Source: DATIJJ01 sp964612855 (GTDB lineage: Bacteria > Pseudomonadota > Gammaproteobacteria > DSM-16500). From it: DNA of 43,130 bases. A program made the position numbers and the translations under genes. The stretch covers positions 1-43,130 of the forward strand of contig CAZTDR010000014.1 of assembly GCA_964612855.1 (NCBI GenBank). The letters are read 5' to 3'. The stretch's first letter is position 1, and every line of letters starts with the position of its first letter. The notes beneath the pieces are model-generated. The model saw only the letters and a list, made by a program, of their open reading frames with translations. It searched no databases and had not been told where the DNA came from. Below are positions 1 to 9,153 of this stretch, piece after piece.

Positions 1-60
1 GGGAAGGCGATCTAAGCCGTATTTTGGTGCAAAAAAGAGACTGATTATCCGGACAGCAGT

Positions 61-80
61 GTGGCACGCCATGCCCCTAC
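61..80. repeat. Partial family D palindrome (right arm)
   Basis: This stretch reads as the right arm of the repeat pair found complete at 17989-18062 (the same GGCACGCCATGCCCCTAC). Read on the minus strand it starts with GTAG, like the other palindromes in the window. Only one arm is recognisable; the bases before it match poorly. The rest of 1-114 shows no gene or structure that I can support. Confidence 0.6.
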
Positions 81-114
81 AAGTGCCGTTTTTGCTGCAT
101 TAAATAATACTGAC

Positions 115-486
115 TTATTTTTCACCGTAAACAAAACCGCTTTTATCAACAACGAGTGTATCGCGCACTAATTTGATATCTTTCCAAGCAATTGAACAGG
201 CTGCTTGGGCTAATTCCTTTGTCGTACTGTGATTGAGAAGGGCGCTTTCATCATACTTTGGATTATTTTGTAATATCTTGACTAACTCGGATCCAGAGAT
301 ATTGCCTCGCAGATAATGCTGGCATGCCAATAAAACAGCTAATTTTTGATTTGAAACGGGGGAAAGGGGGCGACTTTTACCGAGTAGTTTGGGCGGTTGA
401 ATGAAATCGATATGCTTTTGAATATTTGCAAGTAAGTCACTGATTTCGTTGAGTGCTTCGTTATATGTTTTTCGTATAGTGCCCAT
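115..486 (-). CDS. Hypothetical protein, 123 residues
   Basis: I do not recognise this protein. The reading frame can extend to 498, but a GGAGG box lies five bases before the ATG at 486, so the start is placed there. The product is soluble-looking, without signal peptide or membrane segment. An N-terminal helical stretch with alternating Leu/Ile (EISDLLANIQKHIDFI) is followed by a Pro/Lys-rich linker and a mostly helical C-terminal half. It is divergent from the dehydrogenase gene that follows, with about 125 bp between the two starts. It is probably a real gene because of the strong ribosome site, but its function is unknown. Confidence 0.6.
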   Translation of the reverse strand: MGTIRKTYNEALNEISDLLANIQKHIDFIQPPKLLGKSRPLSPVSNQKLAVLLACQHYLRGNISGSELVKILQNNPKYDESALLNHSTTKELAQAACSIAWKDIKLVRDTLVVDKSGFVYGEK

Positions 487-611
487 CAGAACCTCCATAT
501 TAGCAACTCATATTACTTGAAAAAGACGCAGTAAAAAATGAAAGAGATAATCGATTGACTCTGAACAGCGGGGATAGTAAAACAGATTCTTTTCGTAGGA
601 GATTGTCTCTC

Positions 612-1733
612 ATGGATGTGTTAGAGCCCACCAAGGATACACTTATGGACCCATCGCGTATTTCAAAAAATTCTAAAAATCATACGGCGCTGGATGGGCT
701 TTTCCGTTACGCCGATTTTTTAAATTATGGCCAAGTCCATATCAAATTTGATCATGCAACCGGCTTGAAAGCCATTATTGCGGTGCATAATTTAACGCGG
801 GGTCCTGCTATTGGGGGATGTCGTTTAGTCAATTATCCGACAACAGATGCAGCGCTTGAAGACGTATTACGCCTGGGTTATATGATGAGCTTCAAGGCAG
901 CAATTAGTAATTTAAACCATGGCGGCGCCAAAGCCGTTTTGATTAAACCTAAAGTCATTAAAGATCGCAAAGCTTATTTTGAAGCATTTGCTGATTTTGT
1001 TAATGAGTTAGGAGGTCGTTATATTACAGCCGTCGATAGCGGCACCAGCCCAGAAGATATGGATATCATTCAAAAACGGACTCCGTATGTGACGTGTACC
1101 ACTTCGTCAGGTGTCGGAGGTGATCCTTCTCCGCAAACGGCATTGGGGGTGAGACGCGGGATTGAAGCGGCCATCAAATTTAAATTAGATCGAGACAATT
1201 TAACAGGAACCCATGTTGCCATCCAAGGCGCGGGTCATGTCGGTTATTATTTAGCAAAAGAATTACATGAACGCGGCGCTCGTTTAACCATGTGTGATTT
1301 CAACCTTAAATCATTACAGCGTTGCGTGGATGAGTTCGGTGTAACGGTTTGTTCTCCCGATGCTATTTACGATATTGAAGCGGATGTTTTCGCCCCGTGT
1401 GCACTAGGCGCAGTATTAAACTTACATACGATAAAACGCTTGCGCGTGCCCATCGTTGCGGGTTCTGCTAATAATCAGTTAGCGCATCAGCATCATGGCG
1501 TGTTACTTCACGAGCGTGGCATTTTATATGCGCCGGATTTTTTAATTAATGCCGGCGGGTTGATTTATGTAGCTGCTGCGTATGATCATGCCAATATTGC
1601 ATTAGCGACCAAGCAAGTCGAAGATATTTATAACAGCACGCTGGATCTTTTTGTGCGCGCTGCCCGAGAAAATAGAGCCACCAATGAAATCGCTGAAAAA
1701 ATAGCTTTAGAACGGTTGTCGCCAAATAAATAA
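612..1733 (+). CDS. ldh: Leucine (Glu/Leu/Phe/Val-type) dehydrogenase
   Basis: This is an NAD-dependent amino acid dehydrogenase of the Leu/Phe/Val branch; the family catalyses reversible oxidative deamination of branched-chain amino acids to 2-oxo acids in the cytosol. The N-terminal catalytic domain shows GPAIGG and the catalytic-lysine segment NHGGAKAV (Lys about 107). The C-terminal Rossmann domain has the glycine motif GAGHVG (about 206-211) and ends with the family's NAGG segment. The length of 373 residues is normal for leucine dehydrogenase. The frame opens at a TTG at 555. The ATG at 612 (AGGAG ten bases upstream) or 645 (AAGGA seven bases upstream) is more likely, because homologues start shortly before the conserved YGQVHIKFD-like strand. 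The gene stands alone, with an inverted repeat pair directly downstream. Exact substrate preference cannot be read from sequence alone. Confidence 0.88.
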   Translation: MDVLEPTKDTLMDPSRISKNSKNHTALDGLFRYADFLNYGQVHIKFDHATGLKAIIAVHNLTRGPAIGGCRLVNYPTTDAALEDVLRLGYMMSFKAAISNLNHGGAKAVLIKPKVIKDRKAYFEAFADFVNELGGRYITAVDSGTSPEDMDIIQKRTPYVTCTTSSGVGGDPSPQTALGVRRGIEAAIKFKLDRDNLTGTHVAIQGAGHVGYYLAKELHERGARLTMCDFNLKSLQRCVDEFGVTVCSPDAIYDIEADVFAPCALGAVLNLHTIKRLRVPIVAGSANNQLAHQHHGVLLHERGILYAPDFLINAGGLIYVAAAYDHANIALATKQVEDIYNSTLDLFVRAARENRATNEIAEKIALERLSPNK

Positions 1734-1746
1734 GTTGACGCCGCAT

Positions 1747-1850
1747 GGTGGATTACGACGCAAAAAGCGCGTCTAATCCACCCTACGAATTTTTGCGACA
1801 CCGTTCAACGTAGGGTGGATTAGATGCGCTTTTTGCGTCGTAATCCACCG
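1747..1850. repeat. Family A repeat pair, heads inward
   Basis: Two copies of the 40-bp family A palindrome lie here in inverted orientation (1747-1786 reverse, 1811-1850 forward). The consensus unit starts GTAGGGTGGATTAG, runs through a T-rich loop and ends GTAATCCACC; the stem has a single bulge. A short outer inverted repeat (GACGCCG / CGGCGTC) brackets the pair. It lies between two convergent genes, ldh and the 1573-residue protein, and could act as a bidirectional terminator, which is inference. Confidence 0.9.
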
Positions 1851-1864
1851 TTCGGCGTCGACGT

Positions 1865-4800
1865 TTATATGGTTTTTGTTGGCATGAGTGATAGTGGATT
1901 AAGGGATTGTTGTATTGTTTTAGATAAGTTTGGATATTGAGCCAAATCACTTTTAGGGAGATCCTTCTTTAATAAACAGGATTCCGTTATGGCTTCTTTC
2001 TGCGTCGAAAATTGTTCATGCCTTTTCACCAGATTATAGAAGTTTTGCAGAACACCAGTGATCATACGCGCGCCATGGTGTTTTTTTGTTTTTGCCAATT
2101 CTTCAGTGAACGTCTTAGGATAATCTTTTATAAATTTGCGAACCCGTTTTAGTAATAAACAAGTAATGTCATTTAATTGAATAGAACAGCTTTTATTCGA
2201 TCGAAAAATGTCATTGACGTGCCTAATTAAAGAAGCCGTTTCGGAAAAGAAGCGTAGATGTCCTTTAGGTAAATCTTTTTCAATGGCGTCCATTTGAATT
2301 TTTAACCATCCCAGCAATTTTTCAACATCAGCAGCAATAGCAACTTTCTGCGCTGACGTATCAACAGTGGCTTGAGCAGACGGCGGACCTTGGACATTGC
2401 CTTTGACAGGGGAAGAAAGAATATTTACCACTTCCATTGTGTTTAAAGAAGCAGATGAATATTTTTCCTCCGCTACAATAGAGTGTTCAGTACTTGCGGG
2501 CACAGCTTTTGGTTGAGCTGCAAGCTGTTTAGGATGAGTGGATGCTAAGGTAGGATCCTCCGCTGAAGCGAACAGCTTTTTATAACGTGCAAGATTAATA
2601 CGGATTTCATATTTGTTATGATGGTTTTTTCGAATAGTGTAAGGGTGTATGATCGAAGAAGATAAACCAATATCCGCATCCCGTTTTTCCATTTGCTTTA
2701 CCATGTCCACGGCAATGTCGAAAGTCGCCGTCGGTTGATAAAGAAAGGTATCTGCTTTTTTTTGCCATGTGGTTTTTTGACCCAATTTATCCACCATGAC
2801 ATGAAAATTCTGAATATGGTTTTCAATCACCGACATCAACTGAGAGTCTTGTTCTTCTTTTTCTAAACCAAATCCATCGGCAGCTAGTAAGCTTGCTCGT
2901 AAACTTTTAACCGTCCTTAAAGCAATCGTATTTTTTTCGTAAATAGTGACTAAATTAGAATCGGCATGCTGGGAAAATTGATCAATCAATCTCGAGAGCG
3001 TCGCATCTTCAATGGGAGGCGAGGTTTTGACTAAGGCAATAAAGCGAGAAATTCCATCAATGCATTTTTCGTAGAATGGGGCATCCCATGTACTCTGCTC
3101 AGTAATTTCTTTTAGTAAATCTAATAAATTAATAAGAATAAAATAATGATGATCAGCTTTTTGCGTGCCAGAGTCGCCTTTTTCCTCAGTGCATCGCTCA
3201 GACTCTATGCGAGTTAATAACTGAGCGTCATCTATTTTTTTTGATAAATCAAAAGCAGATTGCCGTAAAAAATCACTTGGATTAGCCAATTGCTTTGCGT
3301 GAACCAATGTATCATGAACCAACTTCTGGCTGATCAGAGGAAAGTTCGTCTTAGGAGCAAGTAATTTTTTATAACAGGCCAAATCAATATGAATCGTATA
3401 AGTTGCGGGATTGGTGCGTTTAAGTCGAATGCTATAAGGGTCAGCATCGCCTTCATTAGAAAATAACCCCATATCAGCATCCAAATATTTCATTTGGGTA
3501 ATCGCCTGCAATGCCACGTCACGAGGATAAGCAATTTTTTGAAAAGTTTGACTCCTATCCGCAGACATATGCCAGGGCGGTGTATACCCGTTGGGTAATT
3601 TTGCTTGATGCAAGCTTTGAACATGACTTAGGACAACACTCTCTACTTCTTTGCTTACTAAAAAATCCTCTCCCGTTTCCAAGGGCTTATGGATGGATTC
3701 ATCTATTTTTTGCAAATTAACGGCAATTTTTGTAATGACTTCACCACTCGTCAACGTTTCTTTTTGAATAGAAAATAAACCAGGAACGGGTAATAAGCCG
3801 GAGCGCAAACTTTGCAAGGTCAGCAGTGAAATAATATTCTCTGCATGGTGAACAGGCTGACTCAACAGCACACTTCCTGTTACATCCTGTTGCCAGTTAA
3901 AAGCGATACCGACTGCCGCAAAATCTTTTTTGATAAGCAGGCTGGTTTCTTCAGGAGATTGAGGTGAAATGCCGAAACGGGTTTGATAAATAGAAATATC
4001 CACACCTAAATTAAATAATGATGAGTGACTATCGGAATAAATAACAAATAACGAAGAAACATCTTTGTCGGGATATTTTTGTTTGAGCACAGAGAACATT
4101 TGATGTTTTATTTGTTGGACATCGTCTTCAGAAACAAAATCGTGCTTAAGAAGTAATTGATAAGGCGCATCGTGCTGTTCTGCTACTTTTCTTAATGTCC
4201 AAGGCGCAAAATGCGTAAAAATGTTTTTTGCTATGTTTTCGTTTGGTAACTGAGAAATAGTTGTTTGCAACGTATGTCTCGAGTCTGCCATTGAGGAAAA
4301 CCTGCCTAATTGTGGGAGTGAACTGTGCTTCACTTCAGTGTCCTGTTGTTCTATCTTAGCCAATGTATTCTGTATTAATTCCATGTTTGGCTTGGGAGAG
4401 TGGACCATTGGGGCAATTAATTGTTTATAAAGATCGAAGTTGATATAAACTTGCCATTGATTATCGCGAATTCGGTGAGGGGTATAAGGGTTTATTTCTG
4501 GCGAAGACAAACCGATATCTGCATCAAGCTGTTTAAATTTTTTAATAGCTAACTTCGCGTCTTCTTCACTGGAGTAAATGGCTTGTTGATATACAGTGTG
4601 AGAGTCATGTTCTATGTGCCATGGAGCAACTTGCCCATTCTGTTCGACTTGGTGCAAACCTTGTAAATGATTTAGAACAACAGAATTCAATGCCTCGCTC
4701 GATAAATAACTCTCTCCCATTTGCTTTGGTAAATGCATGGCTTCGTTTAATTTTTGTAAATTAACGGCAATAGTTTTAACATTTACGCCTGCTACGATTT

Positions 4801-6586
4801 CTTCTCGAATGGAAAATAATCCTTCTACCGGCAATAACCCAGCACGTAAGCTCTGCACCGTCATCAACGAAATGATATCGTCAGGATAAGGAACGGGTTG
4901 GCTTAGCAGAACATTTCCCGTTGCATCTTCTCGCCAAATGAAATTTGAAGCCCAATCAAAATCTTGTTTTACTATGTGGCTAACTTCTTTTGGTGATTTA
5001 TCGAGAACGCCGCGGAGCTTGCTATAGTTATCGAGGTTGAGACCCAATTTGAAAGTGGCATCATCGTCAGAAAAAACAATAAAAATATTAGCAGGAATGA
5101 GGCTGCCAATTTTTTGGTGAAAATGCGCAGCCATTCTTTGCGCTTCTTTCTCGGCTTCCGTTTCCGAAGCAAAATTTCGCTCCAGAAATAGTAAATTGCA
5201 AGGACTCTCTTTCACTCCTGCTTCACGTAATTTCCATAGATAAAGAGATTTGTTAAAAACTTTTTTCATTACATTTTTACTTAATTGCTCCAGCAATCTT
5301 TTTTGCGACGTGGTTAGATAAGTAGAATCAATTTGCCAATATCGCGCAATTTCTTCATTAGTGAGAGAATACGATGTAGAGAGTGCTTTATTTTCTGACG
5401 AAGCCCTATTAGTTTGCGAATGTGGCGTGAGTGCCGCCTGCTTCAATAAAGCGGAGCCAGCTGGCGTGTCCAAATTATACTTATAGCTTTTTACTTCCTC
5501 TGGGTCAGCATAACTATTAAGTTCTGCAATGAAGTCTTTAAGCCTCTCATTTGTTGCCACAGTTGAAGGATGCGTTAATAATGCGCTCACCTGCGCAATT
5601 CGACGATATGTATCCTGATCATCATGCATTACTTTGTCGGTGTTATTTAATGTTAGGATAATTTTCTGTAATTCCTGGATAAGTTGTTGAAGTATATCTC
5701 TGTCGCGTTGAATACTCTCTGTGGCATCGTTTTTTGCTTCGCTTTCTTCAAATTGATCCGTTAATTCTTCAGATAAATGAGAGTGAGTGACTTTGTTGAG
5801 TAAATCCGAGAGGTTGTCTTGTAAAGATAAGGTGGCTAATTTTTCAATTTGAATAACACTACCATGAATTAATTTCATACTGGCTAAGATAGGATCGTTA
5901 TCTAAGAGCAGGGCTTGTTCCACTTTTTGCAAATCAACTTCGACACTATCTTCCGCATTTCTGCGACGTTGATAGCTAAAGAAAGGTTCGCCATGACCAT
6001 TGGCTGACGCTTGTTGGACTATCTGCGCAAAACCTTCACCTAATTCTTTTAAATAAATGGGGCCTAAGCGTTTATATGTTTCAATTTCATCGCTTGCCAT
6101 CATACATAATACTTCATGCTCTTTTATGGAAGAGGTATTTTGTTGAAGCTCTTCCAGCTCTTCTTGTAATTCACCATAAAGAAATTCATTGATTAGAATA
6201 AGATTTCTTTGATAAGTCGTGACGCGGGCGTGGTCTGCGAAGTTTAAAAATTCATTAACTAATTTTTTAAGCTTAGGGTGTTGTATTTTCAGTTTTGGAT
6301 ACGTTAATAAGGCAGCGAAATGAGAGAGTTGGTCAGTATATTTTGCAACTAAAAAACTATTTGTTTCTGGCTTGGTATTGTTGTTTTCATTACTCATCGC
6401 CGCTTCATTTAATTCTTTGATTATTCGGTCGACTAGGCTGATGAGTTGATTAAGGCTGTAACGATCATATTCCATGTCATTTTCTGTTTTTTCATCCGCC
6501 GCCAATGTTGCTACTAAGTTTGAAAGCGAAATTTTTTCACGAAAATCAATGAGTTGGTGTTGTAACGTACTTCTGGAATCGGACAT
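1865..6586 (-). CDS. Giant modular protein of unknown function (putative effector)
   Basis: I do not recognise any catalytic family in this 1573-residue protein. It has no signal peptide or clear membrane segment and is mainly helical and charged. Two module types recur. Module A is about 80 residues and helical, with an ALLT-P signature and a Y-ADP-x-V-x-x-Y end; copies lie at about 45-135, 295-375 and 1147-1226. Module B is about 300 residues with shared blocks LLSQPV, SLRxGLLPVxGLFSI, KTIAVNLQK and LDADxGLxS; full copies lie at about 415-730 and 785-1080. A third copy, about 1226-1342, keeps only the second half (SLRASLLAADGFGL onwards, with RDADIGLSS) and is fused directly to the third A module. 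A Pro/Ser/Ala-rich linker (about 1345-1415) leads to a helical C-terminal domain. The ribosome site before 6586 is weak. Size, repeats and genomic setting fit a Dot/Icm-type secreted protein, but this is inference. Confidence 0.75.
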   Translation of the reverse strand: MSDSRSTLQHQLIDFREKISLSNLVATLAADEKTENDMEYDRYSLNQLISLVDRIIKELNEAAMSNENNNTKPETNSFLVAKYTDQLSHFAALLTYPKLKIQHPKLKKLVNEFLNFADHARVTTYQRNLILINEFLYGELQEELEELQQNTSSIKEHEVLCMMASDEIETYKRLGPIYLKELGEGFAQIVQQASANGHGEPFFSYQRRRNAEDSVEVDLQKVEQALLLDNDPILASMKLIHGSVIQIEKLATLSLQDNLSDLLNKVTHSHLSEELTDQFEESEAKNDATESIQRDRDILQQLIQELQKIILTLNNTDKVMHDDQDTYRRIAQVSALLTHPSTVATNERLKDFIAELNSYADPEEVKSYKYNLDTPAGSALLKQAALTPHSQTNRASSENKALSTSYSLTNEEIARYWQIDSTYLTTSQKRLLEQLSKNVMKKVFNKSLYLWKLREAGVKESPCNLLFLERNFASETEAEKEAQRMAAHFHQKIGSLIPANIFIVFSDDDATFKLGLNLDNYSKLRGVLDKSPKEVSHIVKQDFDWASNFIWREDATGNVLLSQPVPYPDDIISLMTVQSLRAGLLPVEGLFSIREEIVAGVNVKTIAVNLQKLNEAMHLPKQMGESYLSSEALNSVVLNHLQGLHQVEQNGQVAPWHIEHDSHTVYQQAIYSSEEDAKLAIKKFKQLDADIGLSSPEINPYTPHRIRDNQWQVYINFDLYKQLIAPMVHSPKPNMELIQNTLAKIEQQDTEVKHSSLPQLGRFSSMADSRHTLQTTISQLPNENIAKNIFTHFAPWTLRKVAEQHDAPYQLLLKHDFVSEDDVQQIKHQMFSVLKQKYPDKDVSSLFVIYSDSHSSLFNLGVDISIYQTRFGISPQSPEETSLLIKKDFAAVGIAFNWQQDVTGSVLLSQPVHHAENIISLLTLQSLRSGLLPVPGLFSIQKETLTSGEVITKIAVNLQKIDESIHKPLETGEDFLVSKEVESVVLSHVQSLHQAKLPNGYTPPWHMSADRSQTFQKIAYPRDVALQAITQMKYLDADMGLFSNEGDADPYSIRLKRTNPATYTIHIDLACYKKLLAPKTNFPLISQKLVHDTLVHAKQLANPSDFLRQSAFDLSKKIDDAQLLTRIESERCTEEKGDSGTQKADHHYFILINLLDLLKEITEQSTWDAPFYEKCIDGISRFIALVKTSPPIEDATLSRLIDQFSQHADSNLVTIYEKNTIALRTVKSLRASLLAADGFGLEKEEQDSQLMSVIENHIQNFHVMVDKLGQKTTWQKKADTFLYQPTATFDIAVDMVKQMEKRDADIGLSSSIIHPYTIRKNHHNKYEIRINLARYKKLFASAEDPTLASTHPKQLAAQPKAVPASTEHSIVAEEKYSSASLNTMEVVNILSSPVKGNVQGPPSAQATVDTSAQKVAIAADVEKLLGWLKIQMDAIEKDLPKGHLRFFSETASLIRHVNDIFRSNKSCSIQLNDITCLLLKRVRKFIKDYPKTFTEELAKTKKHHGARMITGVLQNFYNLVKRHEQFSTQKEAITESCLLKKDLPKSDLAQYPNLSKTIQQSLNPLSLMPTKTI

Positions 6587-6672
6587 GAAAAACGAAGCCT
6601 CGTAAACATTTTATGAATTTTTGCGTAAGTATAGCACTCCTTTAAAAAAATAGGGTTTATAAGTGGGGAACC

Positions 6673-6781
6673 GTAGGGTGGATTAGATGCGTTTTGTGCA
6701 TCGTAATCCACCCCTTATATAATCAAATTGCAGCATTGCTTGGTGGATTACGATGCACAAAACGCATCTAATCCACCCTAC
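6673..6781. repeat. Composite family A pair with conserved spacer
   Basis: A forward family A palindrome (6673-6712, loop variant with GTGCA) and a reverse one (6742-6781) are separated by 29 bp. The spacer (ATAATCAAATTGCAGC core) recurs almost identically in the composite at 33504-33610, so the pair plus spacer behaves as one element of about 109 bp with GTAG heads outward. It fills the gap between the 1573-residue protein gene and parC. Confidence 0.9.
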
Positions 6782-6829
6782 ATCATGATATTTACTTGAA
6801 ATTAACCAGGGGGGTACGCTGAGGGGGGG

Positions 6830-9064
6830 TTAAGCCACGGCTATTTCTAAACCGTCCACCTTCTGAAACGCCCGCGGTAATTTATTGCCTCGACGACCCC
6901 GTTCACCCACGTAATGCTGCCAATCGGCTGGCTTTAATTTCAATTGCTTATTGCCCGTTTTGACGACCAGCAATTGATTAGCGCCTAATATCGCCATATC
7001 CACGATAAATTCTTCTCTCGTTGCGACACGGCTTCCAGGAATGCTGACAATTTTATTGCCTTTTCCTTTCACTAATTCAGGTAACTCTTTTAATGGAAAT
7101 ACTAATAAATGACCAGTATTCGTCGCGGCCGCAATTAAATCGGTTTCAATATTATTGATTAATTTGGGCATTAAGGGCTTAGATCCATTGGGTAAGTTCA
7201 ATGCCGTTTTGCCATTTTTATTTTTTGCATAAAGTTCGTCGAGTTTGACGATAAAGCCATAACCTGCATCCGAGGCTAAAACAAATTTTTGTTCGCTCTC
7301 ACCGAATAAGACCGCCACAAATTGTGCATTCGGTGGTGGATTTAAACGGCCGGTAAGTGGTTCACCTTGGCCACGAGCAGAAGGTAAGGTGTGGGCTGGA
7401 AGAGAATAAGAACGGCCGGTCGAATCTAAAAAAACGGCGGGCTGATTGCTGCGTCCGAGCGCGGATGCCAAAAAGGTATCGCCTGCTTTAAAGCTTAACC
7501 CTTGCGGGTCAATTTCATGACCTTTTGCAGCGCGCACCCAGCCCATGCTGGATAAAATGACGGTGAGTGATTCTGTCGGTAAAATTTCTGTTTCGGAAAT
7601 CGCTTGCGCTTCTTTACGAGTGACTAAGGGCGAGCGGCGAGGTCCGCCAAATTTTTCACCGTCAGCCACTAATTCTTTGCGAATTAACTTTTTCAAACGT
7701 GCATTGGAAGCCAATATTTCTTCGATTTCTTGTTGTTCTGCAGTCAACTCTTTTTGTTCTTTTTTGATTTGCATTTCTTCCAGTCGCGCAAGATGACGCA
7801 ACTTAATGTCTAAAATTGCTTCGGCTTGCTCGTCGCTTAATTTAAAGCGCTTAATCAATTTCGCTTTAGGTTCATCTTCCTTACGGATGATTTCAATGAC
7901 TTCATCTAAATTTAAATACGTAATTAAGAGGCCCGCTAAAATATGTAAACGATGTAGAACGTTGTCTAAGCGATGCTGTAAACGACGTTTAACAGTGGCT
8001 GCACGATAGTCGAGCCATTCTTTTAAAATATCCACTAAATTTTTGACTTCAGGTTTACCGCTTAAGCCAATCATATTTAAATTGACGCGGTAACTGCGTT
8101 CGAGTTCCGTGGTGGCAAATAAATGCGCCATGAGCATTTCAACATCGACGCGATTAGAGCGCGGGATAATCACTAAGCGTGTCGGATTTTCGTGATCCGA
8201 TTCGTCGCGTAAATCCGAAACAAGTGGTAATTTTTTATTTTGCATTTGCTCGGCGATTTGCTCGAGGACTTTCGCACCGGACACTTGATGGGGCAGGGCG
8301 GTGATAATAATTTCATCGTCTTCCACCGTATAAATCGCGCGCATACGAAATGAGCCGTTACCCGTGCGATACAAGTTTAACAAATCAGCACGGGGAGTGA
8401 TGATTTCGGCTTCCGTGGGCAGATCGGGCCCTGGAATCATGTCACAAATTTCTTTGAGGGAAGCTGCAGGATTATCAATTAAGTGAATTAATGCATTCAC
8501 AATTTCGGTTAAGTTATGGGGCGGAATGTCGGTTGCCATGCCAACAGCGATTCCGGTTGTCCCGTTGAGCAATACATTGGGCAAGCGAGCAGGTAGCAAG
8601 CTAGGTTCTTCTAACGTGCCATCAAAATTCGGTGTCCATTCAACTGTTCCTTGACCTAGCTCACCTAATAAAACATCGGCGTAAGCGGATAATCGCGATT
8701 CTGTATAACGCATGGCGGCAAACGATTTAGGATCATCCGGTGAGCCCCAATTACCTTGTCCTTCTACTAACGGATAACGATAGGAAAAAGGTTGTGCCAT
8801 TAAAACCATGGCTTCATAGCAAGCCATATCACCGTGGGGGTGAAATTTACCTAACACGTCACCGACGGTGCGTGCCGATTTTTTAAATTTGGCGGAGGCT
8901 TTCAAGCCCAATTCAGACATGGCATAAATAATGCGGCGTTGAACAGGCTTTAACCCATCGCCGATATGCGGTAGTGCGCGGTCTAAAATGACATACATGG
9001 AGTAGTCGAGGTAGGCTTTTTCAGTGAATTCTTTTAACGGCATGTGTTCTGTGTTGGTGTTCAT
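6830..9064 (-). CDS. parC: DNA topoisomerase IV subunit A
   Basis: ParC is the breakage-reunion subunit of topoisomerase IV, which decatenates sister chromosomes together with ParE. The 744-residue length matches gammaproteobacterial ParC. The active-site tyrosine is Tyr120 in AAMRYTESRLS, and the numbering matches E. coli exactly in this part. The quinolone-determining region reads GKFHPHGDMACYEA: residue 80, usually Ser in ParC, is Met, while Glu84 is kept. The C-terminal half carries the beta-pinwheel blades expected for ParC rather than GyrA (no GyrA box was seen). An AGGA box precedes the ATG. It follows parE on the same strand with an 89-bp gap, so the two are probably co-transcribed. 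ParC rather than GyrA is supported by the parE partner and the overall similarity to E. coli ParC. Confidence 0.96.
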   Translation of the reverse strand: MNTNTEHMPLKEFTEKAYLDYSMYVILDRALPHIGDGLKPVQRRIIYAMSELGLKASAKFKKSARTVGDVLGKFHPHGDMACYEAMVLMAQPFSYRYPLVEGQGNWGSPDDPKSFAAMRYTESRLSAYADVLLGELGQGTVEWTPNFDGTLEEPSLLPARLPNVLLNGTTGIAVGMATDIPPHNLTEIVNALIHLIDNPAASLKEICDMIPGPDLPTEAEIITPRADLLNLYRTGNGSFRMRAIYTVEDDEIIITALPHQVSGAKVLEQIAEQMQNKKLPLVSDLRDESDHENPTRLVIIPRSNRVDVEMLMAHLFATTELERSYRVNLNMIGLSGKPEVKNLVDILKEWLDYRAATVKRRLQHRLDNVLHRLHILAGLLITYLNLDEVIEIIRKEDEPKAKLIKRFKLSDEQAEAILDIKLRHLARLEEMQIKKEQKELTAEQQEIEEILASNARLKKLIRKELVADGEKFGGPRRSPLVTRKEAQAISETEILPTESLTVILSSMGWVRAAKGHEIDPQGLSFKAGDTFLASALGRSNQPAVFLDSTGRSYSLPAHTLPSARGQGEPLTGRLNPPPNAQFVAVLFGESEQKFVLASDAGYGFIVKLDELYAKNKNGKTALNLPNGSKPLMPKLINNIETDLIAAATNTGHLLVFPLKELPELVKGKGNKIVSIPGSRVATREEFIVDMAILGANQLLVVKTGNKQLKLKPADWQHYVGERGRRGNKLPRAFQKVDGLEIAVA

Positions 9065-9087
9065 GTGGTCCTCTTATCATTGTGGAT

Positions 9088-9114
9088 GATGGGCACGCTG
9101 CGCTTTGTCCACTT
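9088..9114. repeat. Degenerate family C palindrome between parE and parC
   Basis: The sequence GATGGGCACGCTGCGCTTTG followed by TCCAC resembles the family C repeats at 15043-15120 (GGGCACGCTACGCTTTG) but has lost part of its stem. It is the only recognisable structure in the 89-bp parE-parC gap. Confidence 0.45.
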
Positions 9115-9153
9115 TAAATTTTTATCTTGAGCAAAGTAGCCCGCCAAGACGTG

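Noticed and set aside
1747..1850. Inverted family A repeats as a CRISPR-like array
   Set aside because: The units are in opposite orientation, there are only two, and no regular spacers or cas genes are present.
6802..6833. G-rich stretch after parC that might form a G-quadruplex
   Set aside because: It has only two G runs (six and seven G), not four separated tracts, and may be a worn repeat or hairpin end.
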